A stretch of 64,000 nucleotides of DNA from Erpobdella octoculata (GCA_963978895.1 OZ022238.1:12359418-12423417); one strand, 5' to 3'. Shown: positions 43,823 to 58,375, counted from the stretch's first letter. The notes: generated by a model not told the origin, from the letters alone. Numbers and translations are program-made.

Positions 43823-45127
43823 CTGCGGCGGATCCAGTTCATTTAGTAAGGGGGACGATTTTGAAGCTTGTTCATTATAGCGGGAGAGGGTTAGTGGAAT
43901 TGCGGTTAGGGTTAGATATGATTGTATTTTAATATTCTACAAAACGTACCCACATGAAAATAGCTAACAACGACAAGATATTCATTGATTAAGCGACTGC
44001 ACATCAATATTTAGCTGAAATAAGCATATTGGTAGAAATCACTACCTGTACATGGGGGAATCAGTTCCTACGGAGAAGATCCAGTAATTATATATTTATA
44101 TGTAGATTTTATTTCTTTTTTCAAGAAAAAATCAAACCCGTCGTTCGATAAGCAAATCTCAATTAAACGCAACTCTATTCTCATTTTTCAATGTTTTTAA
44201 ACCTAGATGCGATCCAAACCCAATTGTTTCCGAATTTATGTAAAAGCGCGAGTATAAAACTCCAGGATAATATTTTACGAAAGTTAAGAAACCCTACGCA
44301 TATTCTAGAATTGGAGGAGAAGGGAACCTGTTCTAAATGGATGAATCTGCAATTCGCAGGAAAAAGTTGATGTTTGACTCTTCCGATGAATAAGACGACG
44401 TTCCTGGTGTCACTTAGATTGTGGGAGATGTGTTCGTTGAAAACATGTTTGTGTGTATTGTGCCGGATTGTAAGATCATTTTAATGAAGAAATGTATTGG
44501 TCGAATGCATGAGAATGAAGGAAGAAGGAGGAATCAAATCACTGCATAATTATCTTTCTGTTGTTTTTGATTTGTATGACCAGGTGCAATATCCAATCAC
44601 TCACAAGTTGTTCCAAATGATTAAAACATGTACGTTAGTTTTTCAAGTGCTTAACGTAGTTTCTCAACACTACGAAGACTTAAAACCTGGCTGAGAACAG
44701 GAATGACAGAAAACGGACTAGTCGGAATGTACACAGAGACATTCCAGTAAATGTTGAAAATGTGATTGAGCATTTTGCGAATTCGGGAAATCGTAAAATA
44801 GATTTTGTGTTATAAATTGTTAAAATGATCAACCAGTTTCTAGTCTTCATCAAATAAAATATTTCAATAACTTCAAATTACTTCAATTTAATTTACAACA
44901 TTATAGTTCTGCATTACAATTTAAACATTTTTTGGACATTGCATGCTTTCTTAATAAAGGGATGCAAAAACTAAGTTCGAATTTTACACAAGGTAAACAG
45001 CTCATTTTAGCTCTGCTTTACTTAATAATTTCTGAGGAAGCAAATATATCTGCACTAAAGTAAAAAGATTCACAAATTTTTTTCATGGTCGAGACGTAAG
45101 GCGATCGCCCCTATGGATCAGCCACTG
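43823..45127. mobile_element. hAT-like transposon, non-coding or decayed
   Basis: The ends are CTGCGGCGGATCCAG and, from the right, CAGTGGCTGATCCATAG, related hAT-type termini. The flanks TCATAAAA (43815-43822) and ACATAAAA (45128-45135) match at 7 of 8. Short frames inside (for example 44338-44390 and 44497-44694) have no recognisable transposase motif. Confidence 0.7.
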
Positions 45128-45289
45128 ACATAAAATGTACGTACAACAAGAATAAGCTTTATTACGAGCGAGTTAAGGCACCGAGACCGTGTCTGTAACT
45201 CACTGAGACAATAAAGATTGCAGTGGCTAAATAAGTTCTTGATTTATAAATAACAAACAAACACTGTCAACAAAAGTATTGCACAGGCC

Positions 45290-45470
45290 GATTTTTGCGG
45301 CCCGTAAGACAACTAGAAATCAAACAACTCCGTATGCCAACATTCGAGGCCGGCTCTTTTTGCAGGCTTAAAATCCCTATACTTGGCACAAAAATCTCGG
45401 CCCTTTTAAAAACCTTAAAATCAAGGCATGGCCCGGCATAACATTGCCCGGCCCGTTGAAGTACTGTAGT
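45290..45470 (-). repeat. Degenerate CGGGCC dispersed repeat
   Basis: In reverse orientation it carries several GGCCGGGC/CGGGCC words and the 'TCAAGG...GGCC' spacing of the GC-rich block found in the 1.5-kb Helitron. Only that part of the element is present. Confidence 0.55.
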
Positions 45471-45645
45471 GGCAGCATTTATAATATACTTGGTTCTTCA
45501 GTGATTGATAAAATGGGCGTTGTTGTGTCTGTTACAAGTCAAAGTTCAAGCTGCTCTTTTTTATTTCAATACATCCTTTAGTTCTGGAAACCGTCGAATT
45601 CAAATTATTACTAAAATGTCGGTAATGAACTTGGTGATTGGTGAT

Positions 45646-45782
45646 GCTGCTGCTGCTGCTGATGATGATGACGATGATGACGATGACGATGACGATGCCT
45701 GTAATTATGATGATGATGATGGTTATGTTGATGGTGATGATGATGGTGATAATGATGATAATGATGATAATGATGATGATTC
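45646..45782. repeat. (GAT)n/(GAC)n compound microsatellite
   Basis: Runs of GCT, GAT and GAC. The acidic frame across it is a by-product. Confidence 0.85.
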
Positions 45783-46140
45783 CAATAACGTGGATGTTAA
45801 AAATATAAACATGAAAAAGTACGTCATTTTTAGAGACTTAGCGTAAATGTAATCAAACTGTTTATTATGAAAACATCCATAAAAGCTTTTTGGCTTATAA
45901 TCATAGCAGCGTAACTATAATCAGGAACACAACTGTGTGCAGGTGCTTTATAGGCACTTTCGATTAAAATCCCTCTTAAAACCTTAAAAATTGGGTAAAC
46001 GAACTGGAAAATCAAACAAAACAGTCTTAAAAGATTTGAAAAGTAGGTAAAAATTTTAAACTAACCCCTTTTTTCGATCATCAGTTTTTAGAAAAAAAGT
46101 TTTATAAAAATTTCTTTAAATCTTAAAAATTATCTACGAC

Positions 46141-46409
46141 TGGGAACGTCATTTCAGCAAAAGCATAGGGTTTAGAAACCCGCACATTCAAAAATTCTAT
46201 ACTTCTAGTTCCATTTCTATTTCAAAATTAGCAGATGACTGAGGGGGTGGGGGTAGTGGTAGTAGTACTATTCCATTTTTTCAAAACCTTATACAATATC
46301 TCCTCCAGAAACAGCTGATCATCGAAAAGTTGTAGGTACTTTTCTTAATTTTTTTAAATAAAAAAAGTTGGGGGCTACCGTCTCCCGCTCCTTTCAAATG
46401 ACACCTCTG
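46141..46409. mobile_element. hAT-type MITE
   Basis: The ends are TGGGAACGTCATTTCAGC and, inward from the right, CAGAGGTGTCATTTGAAAGG, sharing the core GTCATTT. The flanks TCTACGAC (46133-46140) and TCTGCGAC (46410-46417) match at 7 of 8. Its ends resemble those of the element at 59827-60505, so the two may be one family. Confidence 0.7.
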
Positions 46410-47805
46410 TCTGCGACTACCACTCAACACCATGTCTATTATTCATTTAAAAAAAATAATAAATAAAATACAACTACTTCCCATTTATCGACTATTTTCT
46501 GAGAGCAATGCGGTATGAAAGCCAAGAATTATTCAGGTAACATATCAGTAAAGGGCCTCATTAATTTTTTGGGGGAATATCCACCTAAACGTCTGCCCCG
46601 GCATTGCATTTTTGTTTTTGGTTTTTTGGATTTAGTACAGTTTTGTTTTCATTCAAGTTTTGTTTTCGACCCACAAGCAGTTTCGGTGTTTTCTGAAACT
46701 GTAACATTTTAAGAATAAAGTTGCTGGACCCACGTTTAAAAAACATTTACTTTGACGAATTGGAGGTAAAATATGCAGTTTTCGAAATTTTAATTTTCAG
46801 AGACATAAACATGTCATGGATGACGAATTCTTAGGTCTCATACGAGAAGGAACAGAAGAAAACGGATCAACTCAAAACTGGTCGTGACACTTGAAAACAA
46901 TCTGGCAACATGTATCAGCAATAATCAGCATCTTCATTATGAAATGCACATGATAGTGTCGGTGTTGCTGCGTTGCTCTAAAATGAATGATGCAGAAGGA
47001 GGAATATTTGATTATTCATAATTATGAATGTCATCATTAAGCTTATTCAATATTTAAGTGAACTACGTGTGAACCGCACAAAAAATGTACGCATTTTGTA
47101 ACTGTAGAATATTTCACTGCCTTGAGTCGTTGAGCCTGCAGCACAGAGCTATTATACCTCTCACCTCCAGCACCTATTGTTGCCAGCAAACATTATTTAG
47201 TGCTGCAAAAATTATGTATATGGAGATCATGTACAGTAATCTGCGCGGGTAAAATACTCGTTTGTTCGGATTTAACTACTAAGTAAATTCTCAGCCTTAG
47301 ACGATGTTTTATAAAGATTGTTTTAATATGTTTAATTGTTTGTTTATTACAATTTTAAACAATTTTTAATCAGTTTCTTTTTAATTTTGTTGACAAAACT
47401 GACTGCGGTTACGTTTTCGTTTTCGGCCGTATAGAGAAAATACAGTTTCGGTCGTTCTTTACTCTACACATAATTTTTACTCCCGTAACCTGCCCCGCGG
47501 CAAAAAAAGATTCAGACAAATCTGCGCTGTTTAACCATACAAACTGAACGTGACAAAAAAAAATATAATTAGATAAACAAAGACACAAACAATTACAGAA
47601 TATACAATGAAAAGACAGAGTTGCATATGCAAACATACAGACAAGACACTTGTTACCTTTATTATTCTTTCTTTTACTTAGATTTAGCACACGCCTTTTC
47701 CTAGACAAATCTTGCTCAAAGGCGAGAAAAGGCGCTTGCAATGGCAGCCATTTATAAGCGCCTACCCCTTTAGCAATGCGAGTGAACTCCTTGCATATTA
47801 TATTA
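46410..47805. other. Non-coding stretch
   Basis: A+T-rich. No exon or repeat family was recognised up to the inverted Helitron copy. Confidence 0.4.
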
Positions 47806-49356
47806 CTAGCAGTGCCCGTAGCGGCTTCGCTCGCATGAAATTAGAGAGTTTGAACCGTGCATCCATAGTAGAGATCATTTTTTTAGGTCTCGGCTCGGCC
47901 CGTCGACAAATTAGCCCAGCCCGTTTTAAAAACCCAAACTCCTGGCCCGGCACAGCCCGTCTGAATTAGGCCCGGCCCATTTTTACAGGCCTAGAAGTTC
48001 TATATACTTGATGAAAAACTTCGGCCCGTCCCACCTTGACCTCAGGTTTGACCCGGCCAAACTGAAGACCCTAAAATCACTAAAATATCTATATACTTGG
48101 TGAAAAACCTCGGCTCGTCCCACTTTGATTTAAGGTTTGGCCTGGCCCGTGTGAAGACTCTAAAATAACGGCTTGGCCCGGCCGATGATAAACTGTACTT
48201 AGCTACTTTTAACCGGCACAAAACTTCAAAATACTAATTTTTACATTTGTAACACTTACAGTTTGTGAGTAGCAGTTATTTTGAAATCAAATAACCCTTA
48301 TTTCCACCCCACATTTGAGGTCCTGAAAACCAATTTTTCAAAAAATGCTAAAACACGAATTTCATTATTTTTGGAGTAGAAACTAAATACTAATTTTTAC
48401 TTCTGTAGCATTAACAGTTTTTGAGTAGCAGCTACTTTAAAAACCAAATAACCCAAAAAATGATGAAACACGTATATCTTTCTTTTTAGTAGATACTAAG
48501 AATTAATTTTTACATCTGTGGCAATTACAGTTGTTGAGTAGCAGTTACTTTAAAAACCAAATAACCCTATTTTCCACCCCACATTTGAAGTCCTGGAAAC
48601 CAAATTTTCAAAAAATTGTGAAACACGTATATCATTATTTTTACAGTAGAAACTAAATACTAATTTTTACTTTTGTAGCATTAACAGTTTTTGAGTAGAA
48701 GCTACTTTAAAAACCAAATAACCCAATTTTCCAACCCACATTTGAGGTCCGGGAAACCAAATTTGTAAAAAATGGTGAAACACGTATATTTTTATTTTTA
48801 GAAAAGAAACTAAATAATAATTTTTACATCTGTGGTATTTACTGTTTTTGAGTAGCAGTTACTATAAAAGACAATTAGCTCTATTTTCCACCCCACATTT
48901 GAAGTCCTGGAAACCAAATTTTCAAAAAATGCTAAAACACGTATTTCATTATTTTTGGAGTAGAAACTAAATACTAATTTTTACTCCTGTAGCATTAACA
49001 GTTTTTGAGTAGAAGCTACTTTAAAAACCATATAACCCAATTTTCCAACCCACATTTGAGGTCCGGGAAACCGAATTTTCAAAAAATGGTGAAACACGTA
49101 TCTTTTTATTTTCCAAAAAGAATCTATATACCAAATTTCAGAAAAAACTTTTAGAAAAAATTTTTAGAAAAAAGTTTGTTTTCCAGTTTTTTCCCCTCAG
49201 GAGCAAAATTTTCAAAAATCCTTTCTTAGCGGATGTTTACGCTATAAAAGTAATATAAGTTCCAAATTTCACGTTCCTAGGATGAGGCGTTTGAGCTCGG
49301 CGTTGATTATCAGTCAGTCATCTGTCAGTCAGGACATGTTCTTTTATATATATAGA
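47806..49356 (-). mobile_element. Non-autonomous Helitron, copy 2 (inverted)
   Basis: The reverse complement runs from TCTATATATATAAAAGAACA (49356) to CTAG (47806) next to a host T. It has the same parts as copy 1: a shortened CTGA repeat, the 130-150 bp modules with 'TTGGTTTCCAGGACTTCAAA', and the CGGGCC block (47885-48190). The 3' stem-loop AGCG-AAGC-CGCT is conserved. The two copies are about 43.8 kb apart and differ in module number and many bases, so they are separate insertions. Confidence 0.85.
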
Positions 49357-49373
49357 TAACCCTTAAGGGAGTT

Positions 49374-49452
49374 ACGCTGGTGATACCGGTGAGGCTCGAA
49401 CTGCCGACCTAACGATCGACAGGCGAACGCTCTACCGCTCTGCACCAGCGCC
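49374..49452 (-). repeat. tRNA-derived SINE head
   Basis: The minus strand starts GGCGCTGGTGCAGAGCGGTA and ends CACCAGCGT, an acceptor-like pairing. A-box (GTGCAGAGCGGTAGAGCG) and B-box (AGTTCGAGCC) promoter-like sequences are in the right order. The T-stem does not pair, so this is not a working tRNA but probably a SINE or tRNA relic. It directly abuts the Helitron 5' end. Confidence 0.55.
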
Positions 49453-49459
49453 ATTGCAT

Positions 49460-50930
49460 TTGCATTTCTAAGCTCGACTACTGCAACTCAGCTCTAGTCG
49501 GGCTATCCAAGATTCTAATTCAACTGGTTGAGAATCAAACACATGATTTAGTTCAAGTTGGCACTTTTGATCTTTAAGTGTATTAAAACCAGAAAACGCA
49601 GAGAGTTCAGGTTTTTGCATTAGATTTGTACAAAAAGTTATTCCGGAGACGATTTTTTAATTTTTCTCAGCTGCAATTATTTATTTCGTAGGTGGAATTT
49701 TCTGAAATTTCCAACGTTCACTTAAAAAAACCCTGGGCAAAACTGCTATGCCAAGCCAGATAACCAACTTTGATGGGCGACAAGAATATAATATAGAGAG
49801 AAGTTAATACAACTAAACTATCTTTCAGTTGAACTTCATCCCACCACCCTATATTGCCACACACTATATTGCCAGAATTCCCAATAGCACCGCTTATAGA
49901 CGCCGAAATTACTGGAAATAAAACCCAGCGTAAGGTTGAATTATATTATTTATTGGTCGTGAGTTCACTTTCAGTGCTGTTGGGGTTGAAATCATTTGCT
50001 TTGTGAATATTTCGTATTACCAAGAACAAAAACAACTATCACAAACACAAAAACAACAATAAACAATCTTCTGCTTTTAAATTATATTCCAATTTATGAA
50101 TAAATACCACATTTATTCTACGTTTTAAAACTCAAACTTATGTTTGGTTAATTACAAAAAAATGTGTGAAATTGAGGCCATATATTGCTTATTTTCTTGT
50201 TTGAAGCAGGCAGCAAGAATTTTAAATAATTAAATTCAAACACCAAGCACAAAATTATGGTCTGGCAGTAAAGTCGTTTTTAATCAAAAACTATGAAATT
50301 CAGAATTGTCTACAAGAATTTAGAGAACAATTATTGCAGCACCAAGTGAAGTTTTACATAATTTTAGTTTATTTAATTACTAATGAATGTGCTGTATAAC
50401 TATACTAAAATTCAATGACCAAAATAAGAAATTATGGAACGATGGAGCCGGGCTAAGTTAACCGCAAGGTAGTCGAAAAAACGAATCAAAGCTGTAACGT
50501 AATGTAATGTAACTGACCTCTTTATGGCGTCTTCCTAAAACGAAGCCTTCACGGAAACGCTCATGGAACGGAAACCGATAAAGTAATATTTAAACCATGT
50601 TGTACAAGAGCATTGATTATGATGAAATAAAACAAATATTTAAATCCGAAAACGCTTTTAAGCTGAATAATAAATATATTAAAATTTATTTCATTTTACG
50701 TTTCCTTGCTTTCTGCAAGCCAGTCCCAATCCCCAAAAATATGAAAAAAAAATACAGAAAAATCAGACCAAATTATGATCTACAACTAGAAATATCTTAA
50801 TTTTTTACCTGCTGCTATATCTTTTCGTGAACGTCTGATGTGGAGAAACGTAAATAATTAATATTATTAGTGTTTCATTCGTTACAATTATCCTTATTCG
50901 TCTGTGTTCACTTTCTTATCTTTCTATTCA
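49460..50930. other. Non-coding stretch
   Basis: No exon was recognised; the frame at 50597-50800 has no family features. Confidence 0.4.
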
Positions 50931-50935
50931 GATGA

Positions 50936-51125
50936 AAACAAAAACGTGAGAGAGAGAGCGGGAACGGGAACGGAAAAGCGACCTGAAGCGGGAAAGCGAG
51001 CGGGAAACGGAAAAGAAGCGGGAGAGCGAGAAGGAACAGGAGAGCAAGCGGGGAAGGAAACGGGAACAAGAGAAAAATTATAGAAAAACCTCTAAAACCC
51101 TGGGCAACGCCGGGTAACTTCGTTA
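50936..51125 (+). mobile_element. Fragment of GGGCAACG-family Helitron
   Basis: A run of GAGCGGGAACGGGAAA-type units is followed by CCTGGGCAACGCCGGGTAAC and TTCGTTAG. The 5' end is missing. Same family as 28639-28952. Confidence 0.6.
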
Positions 51126-51184
51126 GTAATAGAATTAAACTACAGCATAAATTAGATAACTTCAATAACGTGTTAAAAAACTAA

Positions 51185-51410
51185 TAGGTGCTAGGTTAGC
51201 TGAGTTCTTAGAGTGTTAGCCGTGAATGTGAGAGCTTCACGGTTCGACTCACTGCCTAGTAGCCCATGTCAACGGAAAACTTAGCGGATAAAATCGTTCT
51301 CTCCGTCGGGCATGTAAAAGAACATCGCCTTTGAACAAAGCGGAAAAGGCGCTCAATAAATTATCAAACATTTACATTTTTACATTACAAACAATAAGAA
51401 CTTTCATTAA
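51185..51410 (+). repeat. tRNA-derived SINE
   Basis: It begins GGTGCTAGGTTAGCTGAGTT. An A-box-like TTAGCTGAGTTCTTAGAGTG is followed about 35 bp later by a B-box GGTTCGACTC. A tRNA-unrelated body follows (ACGGAAAACTTAGCGG, CTCCGTCGGGCATGTAAAAG, AAAGGCGCTCAATAAATTA), with an A+T-rich tail. This is the standard SINE plan; I have no second full copy in the window. Confidence 0.65.
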
Positions 51411-54400
51411 TTCAACTAATTTATTGAATGATTTGAAAGATATGTTAAATAATAAGCTCATACTTCGATTATGATTATACAATTATATGTGTAACCAAAG
51501 AGAGTTTAAACAATCATCAAACGCCACAAATTTTATGTTGCTGACTCAAAATTCAAACAGTATCATTTTTCTGTAATCGGTAATTTATTTGTTTTTAAAT
51601 CTGTTATTTTAACTTGTTGACAATTTGCTTTATTGCTTGGTTGAAAGCGGCAAAGTTTGGGACGCCAAGCTAAAATTTCATTTATTGAGTTACTGTCGAT
51701 AACAAGGCATTTTATCATTTTTATCAAATTTTCGAATCGATTGTAAAAAATTTAATTAAACTTTTAAAATGACAAATTTTTTACAGCCATCCAAAAATAA
51801 TTGCTCAACTTGATCAAAACCGCATAAATGTCTCGAAGTAAATTCTAGTTCAAATTCATTCAAGTAATTTTTCAATAAAGAATTTATAATAAAAACTTTT
51901 ATTTTATGGGCTGATATTTGTATGATATGACATTATAAAATATTATCGTTAAATTTATTTAAAATTTCATAATAATAAAATGGAGCAAGCCTAAATTAAA
52001 AAAATATAAAAAGAATTTAAATAAGTATGTATATACGAGAGAGAGAGAGAGAGAGAAAAAAGAAACAGAAAGAAAGGCGGACAAACCCTTGAGCAAAACT
52101 CGAGATATCTTCACACAAGCACCCATACAGTGTCGCAGATAAGTACAAATATCCATAAGTATTTACAGAGAAACAGTAAAGCATTTCAATATCAACTATT
52201 GTACAATAGGTACAAATGTACATCGTACATGTGCCGTTGTACAAATGGGTGGCTTGCATGGGCCCTAGTAAATAGTTTGCCGGTAACCCGGGCTCCGTGG
52301 GCATTCATTATTTTTATTTTTGCAAAATTATTGAAATGATTTTTTTGTGATCCTCAGGAATCGAACTATTATTTTTTCATACTTTTCACAATTAATGTTT
52401 TAATGATTTATTTTCTCTTGGTAATTTTGGTAATTAAGTCCAAAATATTTTAGTGTATACTATGAAATGTGATTAAGAGGTCGCAGTTGAATTACATAAA
52501 AAAAATTATTGACGGTTTCATGGGTCGGATTTAGAAAAATATATAGGGGTGTATGGGGCTGGCAATGAATTTTGTACCCTACACCCTAGTGGAACAATGC
52601 ACTCAAGTTCAAATTTCTCTTACAAAAATGTTAAACAGCTTACAAATTGACAAGATAAAAGATACAAATAAAACGAGAGAAACAGAATAAAACCCACTTC
52701 TGCAAATTTTTATCAGAAAACACATGACAGGCAAATGCAATTAAATTATAAACACTCTTAACCACACACTTCGTGTAGTACGATGCAACTCTTAGATGGC
52801 TCATCATATCGAAAAGTACCCCTCCCATCATAATAATGTCGTTCTCTTAAAACTGGGATTTTGCGTAGCGTATCTACCCAGAATCTCCAATGCATTGGAC
52901 ATAACAACACACATGCACCAGACAATATTTAGACAAATCACGCACACATCCAAGCTCATTTAAGCTGCATCTAACCACAGTCACGTGTCTCCCTCTTGCC
53001 CCCTCTCCTATTCTCTCCCCCACCACCATCATCATCATCATCACGACCGGCACCACTGCACAGCTGTGCCTAATATAGACCCGCTCCAACGGTGGCTCGA
53101 CAGCACTGCTTCTGCGAATTTCGTTCCTAGCAGACGTCTCCGGCTTAAAGGTTGGAACTTTTATAATTCAATAAGTTATACAGTTGTAATGCAACATTAC
53201 TCTAATCATTTATTATTATTTATTTACTGCTCGGCAAATAAATTAACATAATTAGCACGGGCTCTGGAGAATCCGATGGAAACGAACGGTTGCGACGACG
53301 AATATGTTTACTTTTAAGATACCGGTTGCATTCGTTAATTTAAACATAATTACTATCAATGAGCGGGTAATAATTTAGCAGATTATTCTGTGCAAGTCTT
53401 TATTTATTAATAATAATAATACGTCGGTCTAACTAACCGGGAACAAGCTAACAGCTGTTGGCCTGTCTGCAATGCCAAGGTCATTCTATTCCAGGCTTTT
53501 TGTTTTGAACATTAGCTAACGAGAATTAGTAATTATAGTTTATCCGCTGTTCAGTGCATTATTTATTATTATTATCGTTTGTGAAAAAATATGTTAAACG
53601 GGTCTATCGCGACAGGTGCTATAGTGAACAGATGTTTTCTTCTATGTGCGTGCATGAGTGATGTTGAGCAATTGTTATCACCTGTATAACTATGTCCGAC
53701 GTTTAGATGATAATCGTGCTTAGCATTTTTACAGTTTTCTGTTTAAAAGAGCTTGTTTATTTTGAAGAATATTCAAGTTTTTTTCTCGAGATGTTTGAAT
53801 GTGTGCGTATGTGTGCGTGCGTGTATGGGTGGGTGTTTTGCTTAAAGAAAAATAAATAACATTGAAGTAGGAATAAGTGAGATTTTAATGTCTCTAATGT
53901 GCTTCTAATCGATTGTAAGTTTAGAAAAGATGCTTTGTTTTAACCTGGACTGTTTTAGCTGAAATGAGGCGTTGCTATCAAAACAATGGAAATAATGTAC
54001 TGAATTGAATTTTAATTTAGTTTATATTCTTTGATTTTTAGCAGACAATTGTGGTTTTGCTTTTTATTTGTGTGTATGTGTATGCATGGGTTCCTACAGG
54101 AATTTATGCAGGGGTGGGGGTGAACCTTTCTTATTTTCTCCCGACCGTTTTTTACTTTTTCTTCTCAAAACGTTTTGATTGGGCATTAAAGTAACGTTTT
54201 CAGTTAATTCTATTTTATTTCATACATGATGAAAATTCTAATGGTTTGAAAAACGATTAAAATTACGTAAATCTATAAGTTCATTTTGATTGATTTAGTT
54301 GGAAAGGAATATATCTCCGACACAACCAATCCGTCCGTCTGCTAAAACATTTTAATCGAATATATCGGATGAATTAATGTCAATGAGTTAACCTTAAAGC

Positions 54401-57400
54401 TAAACTTCAAATTTTAATAACTGCTTTAAACTGTATAAGTAAATGCCACAAGTCATTGTCTGGGTTGTTCTTTGAAAAGAAATATAAGTTTTTTTTGGAA
54501 TTTTTAAACAGCTTTGCTATGATATTGTCGAATATTCTCTTCGTAATTTTTGAAATTTTGTTTCTGTGGACGCTAATCATTCAAAACACCAACCTAGAAA
54601 GTCTCTCAGAGTTGACCGCATCATTGTTTTCACTCTTTGTTGTGCTGTGAATGACATTATTTGGGAAATATCGTTCAGTTGCTGGCAATAAACAAATCAA
54701 TGGGAAAAACTGGTAAGTCTCAAACCTCATTAAGAGATATGACACCGGGTTCAGAGTTTGAAGCATGATTATAGTCAATATGATCATCTATGCCTTTATC
54801 AGCTGAATTTTGATTTCAAACGTCTGTGCAATTAATCCTGTTATGAGACTTCCATAGTATCTTTACAATTCTATCTCACGCTGAAATTAATGATGGATTG
54901 TCATCTGATGCTTCACAAGGCTCAAGATTACTTAACGGTAAAACTTACAACCAGTTTCTCCGAGTCGGGGCTCTAGGCCTCAAAAGACCTAAAAATTATG
55001 ATGACTTCATTTCCAATAAAGATTTGTAGTAATCATTGATTTTTTAATTAAACTTAGCAAATATACCTACGTATAAATGATATCAAGCAGTCATTTTTAA
55101 ATTTGAAACGCTGGCAACTTACTTTCACAACTAAAAAAAGCAACACCACTCTAGCAGTTTGATTATTTTCTCACTACCGCCCCAAGTCATCGGTTTTTGG
55201 TAGATAAAAAAATGAATTCTTTTAAGCCTTTAAGATTGGTTTTCTAAAAATTAAGAATAATCAACTACTAGAGTATTTCACGAACCAATTTTACGCAGCC
55301 AGGCCCGTCAAACAACTCGGTCTGGCTTAGCCCGGCCCGTATCATAAGCCAAATTCCAAAAGCCGTCAAAAAGTAAAAAATTAAAACATTGAATGTCTCC
55401 TGTTGAGCCTTAGAAAAATATCAACTGTATTATGGACTGAAAATCTAAAGAGAACTGCGGTTGAATTTTTGGCTTCTGTATAATCTGCTGCAATCAAAAC
55501 GAGTGTGTTTTGATAAATATGAGAGAAAGTGGGCAGAGATAACAAGTACATTGAAATATGTAAGGAGTCTTCAACGCAATCTTTATGTGCGGTTGAATTT
55601 TTGTCTTCTGTATAATCTGCTGAATCTCAGCTTTCTCTTTTACAAAGGTTCTTAGATAAATAATTAAAAAAATAAAACTTCAACAATTGTGGGCTCATCT
55701 TATTAAATATTTTTAAACGCTATTATTCAGCTTCACATAACCATTGGATTCCGCGACAAAGTTTGTAATCGCATTTGACCCACTTACCAGTAGGCTTTCG
55801 ATTTGAAATACAATCGTATTCTGGATCCCTTTGCAATATTAATTAAAAAATATTACATTTTAAATTAGTATACGCAATATATTTTGCTGAGAAAAGTTTT
55901 TTTCATTACACTATGTGTTTGTATTTTGTTGAAGTTATTAGTTTTTCTTGTACTTTTAGAAAAATAACCACATCATTGATTCATTCATCCTGGCAGCTGT
56001 CATTTGAACATTCCACGTATGTGAAGTTCATCAACGTTATCGAATTTATGGTGCAAACCGCAACCATTTAATCAACTACACAATTTTCCTACATCTTTCG
56101 GACAACATTTGAACACTTATAGACTCTGAACATATTAGGTACTACCTGTGTGTATGTGGCGGTTCAACGAGTCTTACTTTGTTCTCAATTTGTTCACAGC
56201 GGTCTGGCCGTGCACCATCGACTTTTCCACCAATATTTATCTAACTCATGAACTTCTAGTTGTGGCGTCTTAGCTTTATTATTACCAAACAGCCTTTTTC
56301 AAATTAATTTTCGCCATACCTTTGATGTTTCTTTTCTCTTAATTGTAAAAACATATTTATTGCCGTTCAATGATTTTGTTTCACAAAAAAACCTTGGCAA
56401 AACTAGTTTTCTTTTCTTTAACTCAACTTCAATTTCTTGTCTTCTTTTCATCTCTCGACTTTGCTTAATACTGTTTACAAATTTATTATTCTCATTTTAT
56501 TATTTTTTTTTATATATTTTTTAATTTCAATAAATGACTAAAAACTGATAAAAGAAGGTGCACCAAAAAATGGCAAAAGAATGCCAATGAAATTTTCCAA
56601 CAAAATCTGGTAAGATGTTTTTTCCAGTAGGCATCCAGGAGTTTTTCAAAAATAATTAGTTTTATTTTTTTCTATTACTTATCTATTCCAGGTATTCGTT
56701 AGTCTTGCAGCAATAAAAAAACAGTTACCAAGAACATGCTTTTTCTAGGTTTCAGTTTTGACTTGCGGTATTGAATAAACCAATTTAAATCTTAAAATTA
56801 GGAATAAACCGGTTTAGTAGAAACCATTGAATATTTTTAAAACGTTTATCATGTCTCCTCTGGATTGTAAGAGCCTCGATGTGAAAAAATTGAGGTTTTC
56901 ATTGTGCACGTGCACATAACGACGTTCATTCACCACCGTAGTTGTTTTTTTTTTTAGTTTTTCTATTAAACCGAAATGATAGGAAAGCCACACCTATTTG
57001 CATTACTTTCTTTTTAAAAATATATGTTTGTATGTGTGGTTGTTTGTGAGTTTTTTTTGAGTGCATATATGTACGGAGGAACAGTTTAAAAAATTTTTTG
57101 CAGCTGATGGAAAGTGAGATTTCGGAAATATTTTATTTTTTTCCGTTTTTTAATAAAAAATTAATTATTATTTGTTTTAAAAATTGTGACTAAAAATATA
57201 AAAAATATTTAAAACCTTAAGCTAAATATCTATTAACAGAAAATCATCACAATTAGTTATTTCGTAAACAAATAATATAAAGTAAGCTACGATGGAAAAA
57301 TATATCAAATAGTCTTGAATGCTTATCATCTTTTACTAATTGTGATGATGGTCATGATGAGGATGATGATCATAATGATGATGAGGAAATGAGAATGATA

Positions 57401-57580
57401 ATGATGATGATGAAGATGTAGGTGATGATGATGTAAGCGATAAGGATAAAAATAGTGTCGAACTGATTCACTTGTGTTAAAAATAAACAAGCATCAATTT
57501 TCATTTCCCATTTGCAAAAGCAATTTATTTATTTACTAGAAAAGCAGACGTCCTTAGCTTTTGTAAAACAAACGATTTAC
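51411..57580. other. Long gene-free stretch
   Basis: I found no convincing exon. It contains a short (GA)n at 52037-52056, a (CAT)n at 53022-53043, another CGGGCC-repeat fragment at 55295-55345, and a diffuse GATGATG-rich tract at 57340-57440. A local duplication ('gcggttgaatttttg.cttctgtataatctgctg') occurs at 55457 and 55588. Confidence 0.45.
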
Positions 57581-57588
57581 GTATCTTA

Positions 57589-57844
<256 letters not shown>

Positions 57845-58244
57845 CTTGTGGTTTTGCCCGCCCCAATAACGGATGTTTTAAAATACGATGAAATTTGAAT
57901 ACATTTTTTGGATTAATATAAGTTTATTAATTATTTTGTTATCTTTTTATTTATTTTTGAATACGTTTTTGGATTAAAATAAATTTATTAATTATTTTGT
58001 AATTTATTTATTTATTTATAACATTACAATGAAAAAATCGTTTATCGTTTGTATGCATTCCAAAACAAATGAAAAGAATAAAAATAGATTAAAATATTAA
58101 TAATTTTTTATATTTTGAATTCAAATTCAAAGGTAAATATTTTTTAATTTATTGAGTTATATAAAAATATATAAAAAATAAATTTATATTATTATTTATT
58201 ATATATAAATTGATTTGCCATAGATAGCAGATCGTCACACTAAA

Positions 58245-58288
58245 ACGTCTTACACAGACGTCTTACATCGACGTCTTACACAGACATG
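58245..58288. repeat. 18-bp tandem repeat, 2.5 copies
   Basis: ACGTCTTACACAGACGTCTTACATCG-type repetition just before a (TA)n tract. Confidence 0.7.
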
Positions 58289-58291
58289 GGC

Positions 58292-58292
<1 letters not shown>

Positions 58293-58375
<83 letters not shown>

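Noticed and set aside
45505..45846. Asp-rich acidic protein
   Set aside because: The acidic run is a compound (GAT)/(GAC) repeat, with no flanking domain or splice context.
49374..49452. Functional tRNA gene
   Set aside because: A- and B-box-like words and an acceptor pairing exist, but the T-stem does not pair and no clear anticodon arm forms; kept as a SINE/tRNA relic.
53000..53251. Possible coding exon (frame with HHHHHHHH then DPLQRWLDSTASANFVPSRR)
   Set aside because: The His run is a (CAT)n repeat, and the remainder shows no family resemblance or clear splice sites.
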